Of a DNA stretch of 64,000 nucleotides, positions 1-7,929 are shown piece by piece. The stretch is from Agromyces protaetiae. Lineage in GTDB: Bacteria > Actinomycetota > Actinomycetes > Actinomycetales > Microbacteriaceae. The position numbers were made by a program, and so were the translations under genes. Location: the NCBI RefSeq assembly GCF_004135405.1, contig NZ_CP035491.1, forward strand, positions 1,240,001-1,304,000, in the 5' to 3' direction. Under the pieces are notes generated by a model that was given only the letters and a program-made list of their open reading frames with translations, was not told the origin of the DNA and searched no databases. Position 1 is the stretch's first letter. The number at the start of each line of letters is the position of its first letter.

Positions 1-1689
1 GTGCTCTCGAAAGACGGTTCATTCCTCGGGCAGCATATCTACACGCGCCTGCCCGGCGTCGCCGTGCAGATCAACGCCTTCAACTTCCCGGTGTGGGGTT
101 CGCTCGAGAAGTTCGCGCCCGCGTTCCTTGCGGGGGTGCCGAGCATCGTCAAGCCCGCGACCCCGACGGGGTACCTCGCCGAGGCGTTCGTGCGCATCCT
201 CGTCGAGTCGGGCCTCCTGCCCGACGGATCGCTCCAGCTCGTCTCGGGATCGCTCCCCGGCCTCTTCGACCACCTGCGGCTCGGCGACCTCGTCGCCTTC
301 ACGGGTTCGGCGTCGACCGCCGAACGCCTCCGCTCGCACGACGCCGTGCAGACGGGCGGCGTGCGCTTCACGAGCGAGACCGATTCGATCAACGCGTCGA
401 TCCTCGGCCCCGACGCGACGCCCGACACTCCCGAGTTCGACGCCTACGTCAAGCAGCTCGTCGTCGAGATGACCGCCAAGGCGGGGCAGAAGTGCACGGC
501 CATCCGCCGCGTGATCGTGCCCGAGGCATCCGCCGACGCCGTCGTCGACGCCGTGCGCGCGCGCCTCGCCGAACGCGTCGTCGTCGGCGACCCGCGCGCC
601 GAAGGCGTCACGATGGGCCCGCTCGCGTCGGTCGCGCAGCGCGACGACGTGCTCGCCCAGGTGCGGAAGCTCGAGGCCGCGGGCGGCGCCCTCGTCATCG
701 GCTCGACCGACCTTCCTGCCGTGCGCCTCGCCGACGGCAGCGAAGGCCAAGCCGCTGACGGCGCGTTCCTCACGCCCATGCTCCTTCGATTCGCGGATGC
801 CTCGGCCGACGCCGTCCACGAGGTCGAAGCGTTCGGCCCCGTGGCATCCGTGCTCTCGTACTCGACGCTCGCCGAGGCATCCGACCTCGTCGCCCGTGGC
901 GGCGGCTCGCTCGTGACATCCGTCGCGACGCACGACCCCGCCGTCGCGATCGAACTCGCCTCGCGCATCGCGGCGTACAACGGACGCGTGCTCTTCCTCG
1001 ACCGCGACGACGCCCGCACCTCGACCGGCCACGGCTCGCCCGTGCCGCACCTCGTGCACGGCGGCCCCGGCCGCGCGGGCGGCGGCGAAGAGCTCGGCGG
1101 CATCCGCGCCGTCAAGCACTTCATGCAGCGCACGGCCGTGCAGGGCTCGCCCGAACTGCTCACCGCCCTCACGGGCGTGTGGCACACCGGGGCATCCGCC
1201 CGACCGTACGACCTGTCGGGCGACGTGCATCCCTTCCGTAAGTCGCTCGCAGAACTCCGTGTCGGCGACCAGGTCGCCTCGCCGTCGCGCACCGTCACCC
1301 TCGACGACATCGAGACGTTCGCGAACTTCACGGGCGACACCTTCTACGCGCACATGGACGAAGAGGCCGCGACCGCGAACCCCTTCTTCCCCGGACGCGT
1401 CGCACACGGCTACCTGCTCGTGTCGTGGGCCGCAGGCCTCTTCGTCGACGCGGCGCCCGGCCCCGTGCTCGCCAACTCGGGCCTCGAGAACCTCAAGTTC
1501 GTGACGCCCGTCTCGCCCGGCGACTCGATCCGCGTCGAGCTCACGGCCAAGCAGATCACTCCGCGCGAGACCGACGAGTACGGCGAAGTGCGGTGGGACG
1601 CCGTGCTGAAGAACCAGCACGACGAACTCGTCGCTTCGTACGATGTCTTGACGCTCGTCGCGAAGGAGCGCGTGCCGGCGGCGGTGTGA
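1..1689 (+). CDS. paaZ: PaaZ, oxepin-CoA hydrolase / semialdehyde dehydrogenase (5'-truncated by window)
   Basis: Bifunctional ring-cleavage enzyme of aerobic phenylacetate degradation: the C-terminal hydratase opens oxepin-CoA and the aldehyde dehydrogenase domain oxidises the resulting semialdehyde-CoA. The visible 562 residues hold most of an ALDH domain with the catalytic cysteine in AGQKCTA (C165 in window numbering), followed from about residue 405 by a MaoC hot-dog domain (FANFTGDTFYAHMDEEAA). Full-length PaaZ is about 680 residues, so roughly 120 N-terminal residues lie before position 1. The GTG at position 1 is therefore taken to be an internal codon. It is separated from the paaABCDE operon by about 9 kb. 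Family assignment is firm. Confidence 0.93.
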   Translation: MLSKDGSFLGQHIYTRLPGVAVQINAFNFPVWGSLEKFAPAFLAGVPSIVKPATPTGYLAEAFVRILVESGLLPDGSLQLVSGSLPGLFDHLRLGDLVAFTGSASTAERLRSHDAVQTGGVRFTSETDSINASILGPDATPDTPEFDAYVKQLVVEMTAKAGQKCTAIRRVIVPEASADAVVDAVRARLAERVVVGDPRAEGVTMGPLASVAQRDDVLAQVRKLEAAGGALVIGSTDLPAVRLADGSEGQAADGAFLTPMLLRFADASADAVHEVEAFGPVASVLSYSTLAEASDLVARGGGSLVTSVATHDPAVAIELASRIAAYNGRVLFLDRDDARTSTGHGSPVPHLVHGGPGRAGGGEELGGIRAVKHFMQRTAVQGSPELLTALTGVWHTGASARPYDLSGDVHPFRKSLAELRVGDQVASPSRTVTLDDIETFANFTGDTFYAHMDEEAATANPFFPGRVAHGYLLVSWAAGLFVDAAPGPVLANSGLENLKFVTPVSPGDSIRVELTAKQITPRETDEYGEVRWDAVLKNQHDELVASYDVLTLVAKERVPAAV

Positions 1690-1749
1690 ACGCGTAGCAG
1701 TCGCCGCCGTGCCTGTGGAGAGCGGAGCGTCCGAATCCGTCCCATTGCT

Positions 1750-1755
1750 TATGCT
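1750..1755 (+). promoter_or_regulatory. -10-like hexamer TATGCT, leaderless start
   Basis: TATGCT lies 6 nt before the GTG at 1762. Transcription starting about 6-7 nt downstream of it would begin at the start codon, and no Shine-Dalgarno sequence fits in the gap. It belongs to the series of TANNNT-N5-8-start arrangements in this window. Confidence 0.45.
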
Positions 1756-1761
1756 CGCGGC

Positions 1762-2211
1762 GTGACGATGCAGACACCGCCGCAACAACCGCAGCCACAA
1801 CCGGTGCCGCCCCAGCCCGTGCCGCCCCAGCCTCAGCCTCAGCCTGTGCAGCACCGGCCGTCGCAGACGCGCCCGCATCCCCGGCTCGCAGGGTGGGCGA
1901 TCGCGCTCGTCGGTGTCGCAGGCTTCCCGGTGCTCCTCGCGATCCTCGGGTTCGCCGGTCTCGTGTTCGTCCAGACGTTCCTCGAGTTCCCGAACGACAC
2001 CATCGGCTACCTCTTCATATTCATGACGGTCCTCGCTGCGCTCGGATCCCCCGTGACCTTCGTCTTGGCGGTGCTCGCCCTCGTGTTCGCGTGCAGCACC
2101 CGACAGAAGCTCGTGCTCTGGATCGCGATCGTCGAGCTCGTGCTGATGTTCTTGTGCGTCGGGTACTTCTTGTTCCCGAACCTCCTCTTTCCGTTCTGGT
2201 TCACCTCATAG
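1762..2211 (+). CDS. Small proline/glutamine-rich membrane protein, unknown function
   Basis: A 149-residue protein whose first 40 residues are almost entirely Pro and Gln (PQPQPVPPQP repeats). Three hydrophobic segments follow at about 45-70, 83-108 and 115-142. The layout, a disordered cytoplasmic proline-rich tail on a small membrane domain, is common in actinobacterial DUF4190-like proteins, but no family is recognised with certainty. The GTG start is supported by a TATGCT hexamer 6 nt upstream. It stands alone, convergent with the helicase gene, with only 7 nt between the two stops. Real gene likely; function unknown. Confidence 0.7.
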   Translation: MTMQTPPQQPQPQPVPPQPVPPQPQPQPVQHRPSQTRPHPRLAGWAIALVGVAGFPVLLAILGFAGLVFVQTFLEFPNDTIGYLFIFMTVLAALGSPVTFVLAVLALVFACSTRQKLVLWIAIVELVLMFLCVGYFLFPNLLFPFWFTS

Positions 2212-2218
2212 GGATCGT

Positions 2219-4345
2219 TCACCCTCTGAGCGCGAGCGCGAACGGCAGCACGGCGGATGCCCCCGCGAGGCGGAGTTCGCGTGCCGCGACGGTGAGGGTC
2301 CAGCGGCTGTCGGCGAGGTCGTCGACGAGGAGGATCGGGCCCGATGCGGTCGACACGTCGAGCGCGTCTGCGGAGAACCGGTTCCAGAGCCCGGCGAGCC
2401 GGTAGGCGCTGTTGCCGCCGGGCCGGCCGGTCGGCCCGCCGTCGCGGAAGTCGAGTGCGCCGAGGTACGGCAGCCGCCCCACCCGGGCGAGCCCGCGCGC
2501 GAGCGAGTCGACGAGAAGCGGCTTCGACCGCGACGGCATCGCGGCGACGGCGACGGGCCGCTCGGCCCACCCCCATTCGGCGAGCACGCGCACGCAGGCG
2601 TCGAGCACGCGCGGCGACACGGGCGCGTCGGCTGCGCCTGCCGCGAAGAGCTCGCGGAGCGTGCCGCCCCAGCCGAGGTCGGTGAGGCGCGCGAGCGCGC
2701 GGCCCTCGGCAGCCTGCTCACCGGGTGCGATGCGGCCCTTCGCCGAGACGCCGAGGCGGTCGGCGCCCGTCGGCCACTGCTTGCGCGGCTCGATCGGCAC
2801 GCCCACGCGGTCGAGTGCGGCGCTCGCGGCCTCGGATGCATCGGACGCCACGGCCGTCGGGTACCAGGCGCCGGCGCACGAGTCGCACCGCCCGCAGGGC
2901 GCGGCGGTGTCGTCGTCGAGGGTGCGCTGCAGGAACTCCATGCGGCACGCCGACGTGGTCTCGTAGTCGAGCATGTGCTGCTGCTCGGCGAGGCGTTCGG
3001 CGGCGATGCGCCGGTAGCGGTCGGCGTCGTACGCCCACGGCTCGCCCGTGGCGACCCATCCGCCCTGCACACGCGCGACGGCGCCGTCGACGTCGAGCAC
3101 CTTGAGGAGCAGTTCGAGGGGCGTGCGGCGGATGTCGACCATCGCCTCGAGCGCGACCGTCGAGGTCGGCCGGTCGGGGGCGAGCGCCGCAAGCACGCGC
3201 GCAGCGCGGTCTTCGTCGGGCATCGACGCCGTCGCGAAGTAGTGCCAGATGTCGCGGTCTTCGACGCCGGGAAGGAGCAGCACGTCGGCGCTCTCGGTCG
3301 CGCGGCCGGCACGGCCGACCTGCTGGTAGTACGCGACGGGCGTCGACGGAGCCCCGAGGTGTAGCACGAACCCGAGGTCGGGCTTGTCGAACCCCATGCC
3401 GAGCGCACTCGTCGCCACGAGCGCCTTGACGCCGTTGCGCTTCAAGAGGTCTTCGGACTCGGCTCGCTCGTCGGTGTCGGTCTGGCCGGTGTAGGCGCGC
3501 ACATCGTGCCCACGCTCGCGCAGCACGCGCGCGGTGTCTTCGGCGGCGGCGACCGTGAGCGTGTAGATGATGCCCGACCCGGGCAGGTCGTCGAGGTGGT
3601 TGATGAGCCACGCGAGTCGGCTCGCCGAGTTCGGCAAGCGCAGCACCCCGAGCCGCAGCGACGCGCGCGCGAGCGGCCCGCGGATGGTCAGGACGTCGGA
3701 GCCGCCCAACTGCTCGGCGACGTCGGCGACGACGCGGCTGTTGGCGGTCGCGGTCGTCGCGAGCACAGGCACGCCCGCGGGCATCTGCGAGATGAGTTCG
3801 CGGAGGCGCCGGTAGTCGGGCCGGAAGTCGTGCCCCCAGTCGCTGATGCAGTGCGCCTCGTCGACGACGAGCATGCCGATGCGTGCGACGAGCGCAGGCA
3901 GGCTTTCGTCGCGGAACGACGGGTTGTTGAGCCGCTCGGGTGAGACGAGGAGCACGTCGACCTCGTCGGCGTCGAGCTTCTGGAGCACGTCGCCCCACTC
4001 GTGGGCGTTCGTCGAGTTGATCGACACGGCTCGCACGCCCGCGCGCTCGGCGGCGGCGATCTGGTCGCGCATGAGCGCGAGGAGGGGCGACACGAGCACC
4101 GTCGGGCCCGCGCCCGCACGTCGCAGCAACAGGGTCGAGACGAAGTAGACGGCCGACTTGCCCCACCCCGTGCGCTGCACGACGAGCGCACGGCGGCGCC
4201 CTTCGACGAGCGCCTGGATCGCCTCGAACTGCCCCTCGTGGAAGTCGACGTCGTCGCGGCCGACGAGTTCGCGCAGCGCGGCGAGCGCCGCGGCGCGGGT
4301 GTCGGTGCCGGGTGCGGCGGCGGAGGCGGGGGCGTTCGTCGTCAT
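2219..4345 (-). CDS. RecQ-family ATP-dependent DNA helicase with C-terminal phosphoribosyltransferase-like domain
   Basis: A 708-residue protein. The N-terminal two thirds is a RecQ-type SF2 helicase: Walker A at about 57-64 (QRTGWGKS), Walker B/DEAH at 162-165 in VVDEAHCISDWGHDFRP, and the arginine-rich motif VI (QVGRAGR). A Cys cluster (CGRCDSC) marks a zinc-binding region. The C-terminus does not continue as HRDC. Instead it ends with ILLVDDLADSRWT (about 671-683), which resembles the PRPP-binding loop of type I phosphoribosyltransferases. The ATG at 4345 was chosen because the reading frame upstream crosses the divergent promoter region and a 22-bp palindrome. Likely acts in DNA repair or recombination. 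The role of the PRTase-like tail is unknown. Confidence 0.88.
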   Translation of the reverse strand: MTTNAPASAAAPGTDTRAAALAALRELVGRDDVDFHEGQFEAIQALVEGRRRALVVQRTGWGKSAVYFVSTLLLRRAGAGPTVLVSPLLALMRDQIAAAERAGVRAVSINSTNAHEWGDVLQKLDADEVDVLLVSPERLNNPSFRDESLPALVARIGMLVVDEAHCISDWGHDFRPDYRRLRELISQMPAGVPVLATTATANSRVVADVAEQLGGSDVLTIRGPLARASLRLGVLRLPNSASRLAWLINHLDDLPGSGIIYTLTVAAAEDTARVLRERGHDVRAYTGQTDTDERAESEDLLKRNGVKALVATSALGMGFDKPDLGFVLHLGAPSTPVAYYQQVGRAGRATESADVLLLPGVEDRDIWHYFATASMPDEDRAARVLAALAPDRPTSTVALEAMVDIRRTPLELLLKVLDVDGAVARVQGGWVATGEPWAYDADRYRRIAAERLAEQQHMLDYETTSACRMEFLQRTLDDDTAAPCGRCDSCAGAWYPTAVASDASEAASAALDRVGVPIEPRKQWPTGADRLGVSAKGRIAPGEQAAEGRALARLTDLGWGGTLRELFAAGAADAPVSPRVLDACVRVLAEWGWAERPVAVAAMPSRSKPLLVDSLARGLARVGRLPYLGALDFRDGGPTGRPGGNSAYRLAGLWNRFSADALDVSTASGPILLVDDLADSRWTLTVAARELRLAGASAVLPFALALRG

Positions 4346-4365
4346 CGAAGCCAGCCTGCCCCATC

Positions 4366-4387
4366 CCGCCGACATGCATGTCGGCGG
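4366..4387. promoter_or_regulatory. 22-bp perfect palindrome between divergent genes
   Basis: A perfect inverted repeat with half-site CCGCCGACATG, centred between 4376 and 4377, lies 20 nt from each of the two divergent start codons (4345 and 4407). The size and position suit a dimeric repressor operator controlling the RecQ-like gene, the YdeI-like gene or both. No regulator gene is adjacent, so the protein that would bind is unknown. Confidence 0.6.
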
Positions 4388-4406
4388 CCGGTGCGAGACT
4401 CGACGC

Positions 4407-5072
4407 ATGACGACGATCGGCACTCCCGGCGGCTCGCCCGAGCGCCCCGCGATCTTCTTTGACGGGCCCGACGAGTTCCGCGCGTGGCTCGAGGCCAACC
4501 ACGACACCGCGACCGAGCTGTGGATGGGCCTCTACAAGAAGCACGTGCCGCACCGCGCGCTCACCTGGGAGCAGGCGGTGCCCGAAGCGCTCTGCTTCGG
4601 GTGGATCGACTCGGTCGCCCAGCGCATCGATGAAGATGCGGTACGTCAGCGGTGGACTCCGCGGAAGCGCGCGAGCACGTGGTCGGCGGTCAACGTCGCG
4701 CACGTCGAGCGATTGACGGCCGAGGGGCGGATGCATCCCGCCGGCCTCGCGGCGTTCGAGCGACGCACTGCCGACCGCACGGGGGTCTACTCGCACGAGA
4801 ATCCCGATCAAGAGCTGACGCTCGAGCACGCGGCGGCCCTCGCGGCCGACCCCGCGGCATCCGCTTTCTGGCTCGCGGCGACCCCGACCTACCGGCGCAC
4901 CGTCACGCACTGGGTGAACACGGCGAAGCAGCAGGCGACCCGCGATTCGCGGTTGCAGCAGCTCATCGACGACAGCGCCGCCGGGCGGCTGGTGCCGTTC
5001 CAGCGCTACGGCGAGATTCCGAAGTGGGTCGAGCGGGCGGCCGAGGCGGCGCGCACGGCGGCATCGCGCTAG
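4407..5072 (+). CDS. YdeI/OmpD-associated family protein
   Basis: A 221-residue protein matching the YdeI/OmdA (bacteriocin-protection) family: an N-terminal domain with FRAWLEANHDTATELWMGLYKK and the hallmark EALCFGWIDS, a central QRWTPRKRASTWS segment, and a C-terminal helical part ending in FQRYGEIPKWVE. Family members are small cytoplasmic proteins linked to resistance to cationic peptides or stress. The biochemical role is unclear. Starts at the ATG at 4407, divergent from the helicase gene across a 62-nt region holding a palindrome. It ends 8 nt before the next gene, which has its own hexamer overlapping this stop codon. Confidence 0.85.
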   Translation: MTTIGTPGGSPERPAIFFDGPDEFRAWLEANHDTATELWMGLYKKHVPHRALTWEQAVPEALCFGWIDSVAQRIDEDAVRQRWTPRKRASTWSAVNVAHVERLTAEGRMHPAGLAAFERRTADRTGVYSHENPDQELTLEHAAALAADPAASAFWLAATPTYRRTVTHWVNTAKQQATRDSRLQQLIDDSAAGRLVPFQRYGEIPKWVERAAEAARTAASR

Positions 5073-5075
5073 CGT
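5070..5075 (+). promoter_or_regulatory. -10-like hexamer TAGCGT overlapping a stop codon
   Basis: TAGCGT starts at the TAG stop of the YdeI-like gene and sits 5 nt before the ATG at 5081. It fits the leaderless-promoter pattern and would give the hexapeptide gene its own transcript. Confidence 0.4.
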
Positions 5076-5080
5076 GAACC

Positions 5081-5677
5081 ATGCTGTACGAACACCAGGG
5101 CCAGAGCCCCAAGCTGCACCCCTCCGCGGTGGTCGCGCCGAGTGCGGTGATCAGCGGCGACGTCGAGCTCGGTGAACGCGTGCAAGTGCTGCACGGCGCG
5201 GTCATCACGGCCGAGGGCGGGCCCGTGCGCATCGGCGCGGGCACCGTCGTCATGGAGAACGCCGTCATCCGCGGTGTCTCGGGCAACGCCGCCGTGATCG
5301 GCGACCACTGCCTCGTCGGCCCGCACGCCTACGTGTCGGGGGCGACGGTCGAGCCCGAGGTGTTCCTCGCGACGGGCAGCCGAGTCTTCAACGGCGCCGT
5401 CGTCGGGCGGGGCAGCGAAGTGCGGATCGACGCGGTCGTGCACCTGAAGACCGAACTCGCCGAGGGCACGACCGTGCCGATCGGCTGGGTCGCGGTCGGC
5501 ACGCCGGCGCTCATCGCCCCGCCGAACGAGCACGAGGCGATCTGGGAGCGGCAGCGCGAGCTCGACTTCCCCGAGTACGTCTTCGGCCTCGACCGCGACA
5601 CCCCCGACCTCATGGTGCAGCTCACCGACCGCTACGGGGCGCGGCTCGCGCGGCACGCGGACGACCGGGAGGTGTGA
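5081..5677 (+). CDS. Hexapeptide-repeat protein, gamma-carbonic anhydrase / PaaY-like
   Basis: A 198-residue left-handed beta-helix protein: successive hexapeptide turns (AVVAPSAVISGDVELGERVQVLHGAVI, then RIGAGTVVMENAVIRG) followed by IGDHCLVGPHAYVSGATV, with histidines where gamma-class carbonic anhydrases place zinc ligands, though the spacing is not a textbook match. Proteins of this fold next to phenylacetate genes include PaaY, a thioesterase-like auxiliary. Placement within a few kb of the paa genes makes that possible, but the intervening unrelated genes weaken it. Not obviously an acyltransferase, since no partner sugar-nucleotide genes are near. Confidence 0.75.
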   Translation: MLYEHQGQSPKLHPSAVVAPSAVISGDVELGERVQVLHGAVITAEGGPVRIGAGTVVMENAVIRGVSGNAAVIGDHCLVGPHAYVSGATVEPEVFLATGSRVFNGAVVGRGSEVRIDAVVHLKTELAEGTTVPIGWVAVGTPALIAPPNEHEAIWERQRELDFPEYVFGLDRDTPDLMVQLTDRYGARLARHADDREV

Positions 5678-5749
5678 GCGACTCGCCGCCTGCGCGCGCT
5701 CGAGACATCCGGATGCCTCGCAGCGCACCACCGTTCGCGGCCGCCGCGC

Positions 5750-6259
5750 TCACCTGACCTGGGCGTCCTCCGCGAGGATCTCGTCGACCTGTCCGAGCGC
5801 GAGCTTCATGCCCTCCTCCTGGCCCATCTCGATCAGGGCGTCGAGCTGCTCGAGGGAACTGAACACCGACCGGATGGAGAACCGCGCCCCGGCGTCGGTC
5901 GGTTCGAAGTCGACGATCATCTCGCCCGACTCGGGCATTTCGGGGTCGGGGTTGCCCTCGGCGTCGCCGAAGCCGTCTTCGATGCGCAGCCGCTCGGGCA
6001 TTGCGATCTCGTGGAATCGCCACCACCCGTAGTGCCGGTCGCCCTCGGGGCCCTGCATGAAGTAGATCGAGGTGCCGGGCACGTCGAAGTCGTGGCGCGT
6101 GAAGGTCGCGGGCCACCCTGGCGGGCCCCACCAGCGCTGCAGCTGCTCCCGGTCAGCCCAGAGCCGCCACAGCCGTTCGACGGTCTGACCGTCGAACTCC
6201 GCCGTCACGGTGAGCGTGAGGGCTTCGGTGTCTTTGACCGAACTGATGTGCGCCATCAT
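5750..6259 (-). CDS. SRPBCC/AHSA1-domain protein
   Basis: A 169-residue START/Bet v1-like protein of the AHSA1 type: TVTAEFDGQTVERLWRLWAD and the signature REQLQRWWGPPGWPATFTRHDFDVPGTSIYFM, with a conserved WWRFHEI in the middle. These proteins form a helix-grip cavity that binds hydrophobic ligands. Start chosen at 6259 because this ATG overlaps the TGA of the upstream ArsR gene (ATGA), the usual coupling in ArsR-AHSA1 pairs; a longer frame to 6310 would run deep into the regulator. Expected to be co-transcribed with and repressed by that regulator. The ligand is unknown. Confidence 0.88.
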   Translation of the reverse strand: MMAHISSVKDTEALTLTVTAEFDGQTVERLWRLWADREQLQRWWGPPGWPATFTRHDFDVPGTSIYFMQGPEGDRHYGWWRFHEIAMPERLRIEDGFGDAEGNPDPEMPESGEMIVDFEPTDAGARFSIRSVFSSLEQLDALIEMGQEEGMKLALGQVDEILAEDAQVR

Positions 6260-6597
6260 GCGTTCCCTTCGTCGAGGATGTCCTGCATTCGGTGGATGCG
6301 GCTCCGCCACAGTCGTTCGTAGTCGTCGAGGAGTCGACGCGCGTGCTCGATCGACTGCGGGTGCGCGTGCACGATCTGCTCGCGGCCGCGTCGCTCTTTG
6401 GTGACGAGCAAGGCGCGTTCGAGCACCGCGACGTGCTTCTGCACGGCGGCGAAGCTCATCGTGTAGCGCTCGGCGATCGCCGAGACGCTCTGCTCGCGCT
6501 CGATGACGCGCGCGAGGATGTCGCGGCGAGTCGCATCGGCGAGCGCCTGGAAGATCGCGTCGACCTCTGCATCGGTGAGTTCAGAACGTACAACCAT
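6256..6597 (-). CDS. ArsR-family transcriptional regulator
   Basis: A 113-residue winged-helix repressor: AIFQALADATRRDILARVI opens the DNA-binding domain, the recognition helix lies in MSFAAVQKHVAVLERALLV, and the wing is in TKERRGREQIV. No cysteine metal site is seen, so it belongs to the non-metal ArsR group paired with SRPBCC proteins. It overlaps the downstream SRPBCC gene by 4 nt. Its start codon sits inside a palindrome and a TAACCT hexamer lies 8 nt upstream, which suggests a leaderless, autorepressed transcript. Confidence 0.9.
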   Translation of the reverse strand: MVVRSELTDAEVDAIFQALADATRRDILARVIEREQSVSAIAERYTMSFAAVQKHVAVLERALLVTKERRGREQIVHAHPQSIEHARRLLDDYERLWRSRIHRMQDILDEGNA

Positions 6598-6605
6598 TTG
6601 GTTGT
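6590..6605. promoter_or_regulatory. Operator palindrome ACAACCA-TT-TGGTTGT over the ArsR start codon
   Basis: Perfect 7-bp arms separated by 2 nt cover the ATG at 6597. Repressor bound here would block initiation of a leaderless mRNA. The match to an ArsR-dimer half-site is inferred from position and symmetry. Confidence 0.6.
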
Positions 6606-6611
6606 AGGTTA
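6606..6611 (-). promoter_or_regulatory. -10-like hexamer TAACCT for the arsR gene
   Basis: Read on the minus strand, TAACCT lies 8 nt before the ATG at 6597 and directly abuts the operator palindrome. Confidence 0.4.
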
Positions 6612-6690
6612 CCGCAGCACGCGCCGCCGCTCAAGAGCCGGATGCCCCTGCCTGCCTCCCGGCCCCGCCCCTCCCGGCCCCGCCCCCTCC

Positions 6691-6749
6691 GTGATGTCGC
6701 GCAAACGGTCGCCATCCCGGCGGAATGACGACCGTTTGCGCGACATCAC
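6691..6749. repeat. Long perfect hairpin, 21-bp arms
   Basis: Arms at 6691-6711 and 6729-6749 are perfectly complementary (GTGATGTCGCGCAAACGGTC plus one base) around a 17-nt loop. It lies downstream of the luciferase-like gene that ends at 6810 and upstream of the arsR gene, so it could act as a terminator. No T-tract follows, and the arms are longer than most factor-independent terminators, so a REP-like or mobile palindromic element is also possible. Confidence 0.7.
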
Positions 6750-6809
6750 CGGCGAGCGGGCGGCGTCAGGCGAGACATCCGGATGCCTCGGATGCCCTCC
6801 GGCGAGCGC

Positions 6810-7871
6810 TCAGCCCTTCCGCGCCCACCCGATCGCGGGCGCGACGTGCTCGGCGATCGCCTCGAGGAGCCCGGCGTTGTAGTCGACGCCGAGCTGGTTC
6901 GGCACAGTGACGAGCAGGGTGTCGGCCTCGCGCACGGCGGCGTCGTTCGCGAGGTCGGCGGCGATCTTGTCGGGCTCGCCGATGTAGCTCTTGCCGAAGC
7001 GCGCGATGCCGCCGTCGATGAAGCCGACCTGGTCTTCGGTATCCCCCGCCCCGCGGCCCTGGAAGAAGGCACGATCCTCGTCGTTCCGGATCGGCAGGAT
7101 GCTCCGCGAGACCGAGATGCGCGGCGTGCGCTCCCATCCGGCCTCGGCCCAGGCATCTCGGAAGACCTGGATCTGCTCGGCCTGCAGCTCGTCGAACGGC
7201 ACGCCCGTGTCTTCGGTGAGGAGGGTCGAGCTCATGAGGTTCATGCCCTGCTCGGCCGTCCACTTCGCTGTTGCGCGCGTGCCGGATCCCCACCAGATGC
7301 GGTCGACGAGGCCCGGCGACTGCGGCTCGATCGCGAGCGGGCGCGACTGCCCCGTCATCTGCGGGTTCGACATGACGACGCCCGCGCTCGCGATCGCGGC
7401 GCGGAAGAGCTCGGTCTTCGCCCGGGCGAGGTCGGCGTCGGTCTCGCCGTCGCCCGGCACGTACCCGAACGCGTGCGCGCCGTCGAGGGCGGTCTCGGGC
7501 GATCCCCGGCTCACGCCGAGCTGCAGTCGGCCTTCGCCTCCGGCGTGCGCCGAGATGAGGTCGGCGGCCGCGGCATCCTCGGCCATGTAGAGGGGGTTCT
7601 CGTAGCGCATGTCGATGACGCCCGTGCCGATCTCGATGCGGCTCGTGCGAGCGCCGATCGCGGCGAGCAGCGGGAACGGGGAGGCAAGCTGCCGCGCGAA
7701 GTGGTGTACACGGAAGAACGCGCCGTCGATGCCGAGCTCTTCGGCGGCGACCGCGAGCTCGATCGACTGCACGAGGGCGTCGCGGCCCGTGCGGGTACCT
7801 GAGTGCGGCGACGGATGCCAGTGGCCGAACGAGAGGAAGCCGATGCGTTTCGGATGCGTCGTGGCGCTCAT
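6810..7871 (-). CDS. LLM-class flavin-dependent oxidoreductase
   Basis: A 353-residue luciferase-like TIM-barrel protein. Family marks are the N-terminal RIGFLSFGHWHPSP strand, GIDGAFFRVHHFARQLASPFPLLAAIGARTSRIEIGTGVIDMRYENPLYMAEDAAAADLIS (split here only by reading order) and GRLQLGVSRGSPE. It probably uses FMNH2 or F420 to oxidise or reduce a small organic substrate. The substrate cannot be read from sequence. Start set at the ATG at 7871 (MSATTHPKRIGF), which puts the first beta strand at the usual distance; the longer frame adds 11 residues without support. Monocistronic, next to the PaaR-like regulator. Confidence 0.85.
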   Translation of the reverse strand: MSATTHPKRIGFLSFGHWHPSPHSGTRTGRDALVQSIELAVAAEELGIDGAFFRVHHFARQLASPFPLLAAIGARTSRIEIGTGVIDMRYENPLYMAEDAAAADLISAHAGGEGRLQLGVSRGSPETALDGAHAFGYVPGDGETDADLARAKTELFRAAIASAGVVMSNPQMTGQSRPLAIEPQSPGLVDRIWWGSGTRATAKWTAEQGMNLMSSTLLTEDTGVPFDELQAEQIQVFRDAWAEAGWERTPRISVSRSILPIRNDEDRAFFQGRGAGDTEDQVGFIDGGIARFGKSYIGEPDKIAADLANDAAVREADTLLVTVPNQLGVDYNAGLLEAIAEHVAPAIGWARKG

Positions 7872-7929
7872 GTTCCAGTACAGCACGCCGAGGCATCCGG
7901 GCATTCCGAACGGCGGGCGAATGGATGCT

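Noticed and set aside
19..1878. 619-residue minus-strand open frame over paaZ
   Set aside because: It is antisense to a conserved gene, is made of Arg/Gly/His-rich low-complexity residues, and results from stop-poor GC-rich DNA.
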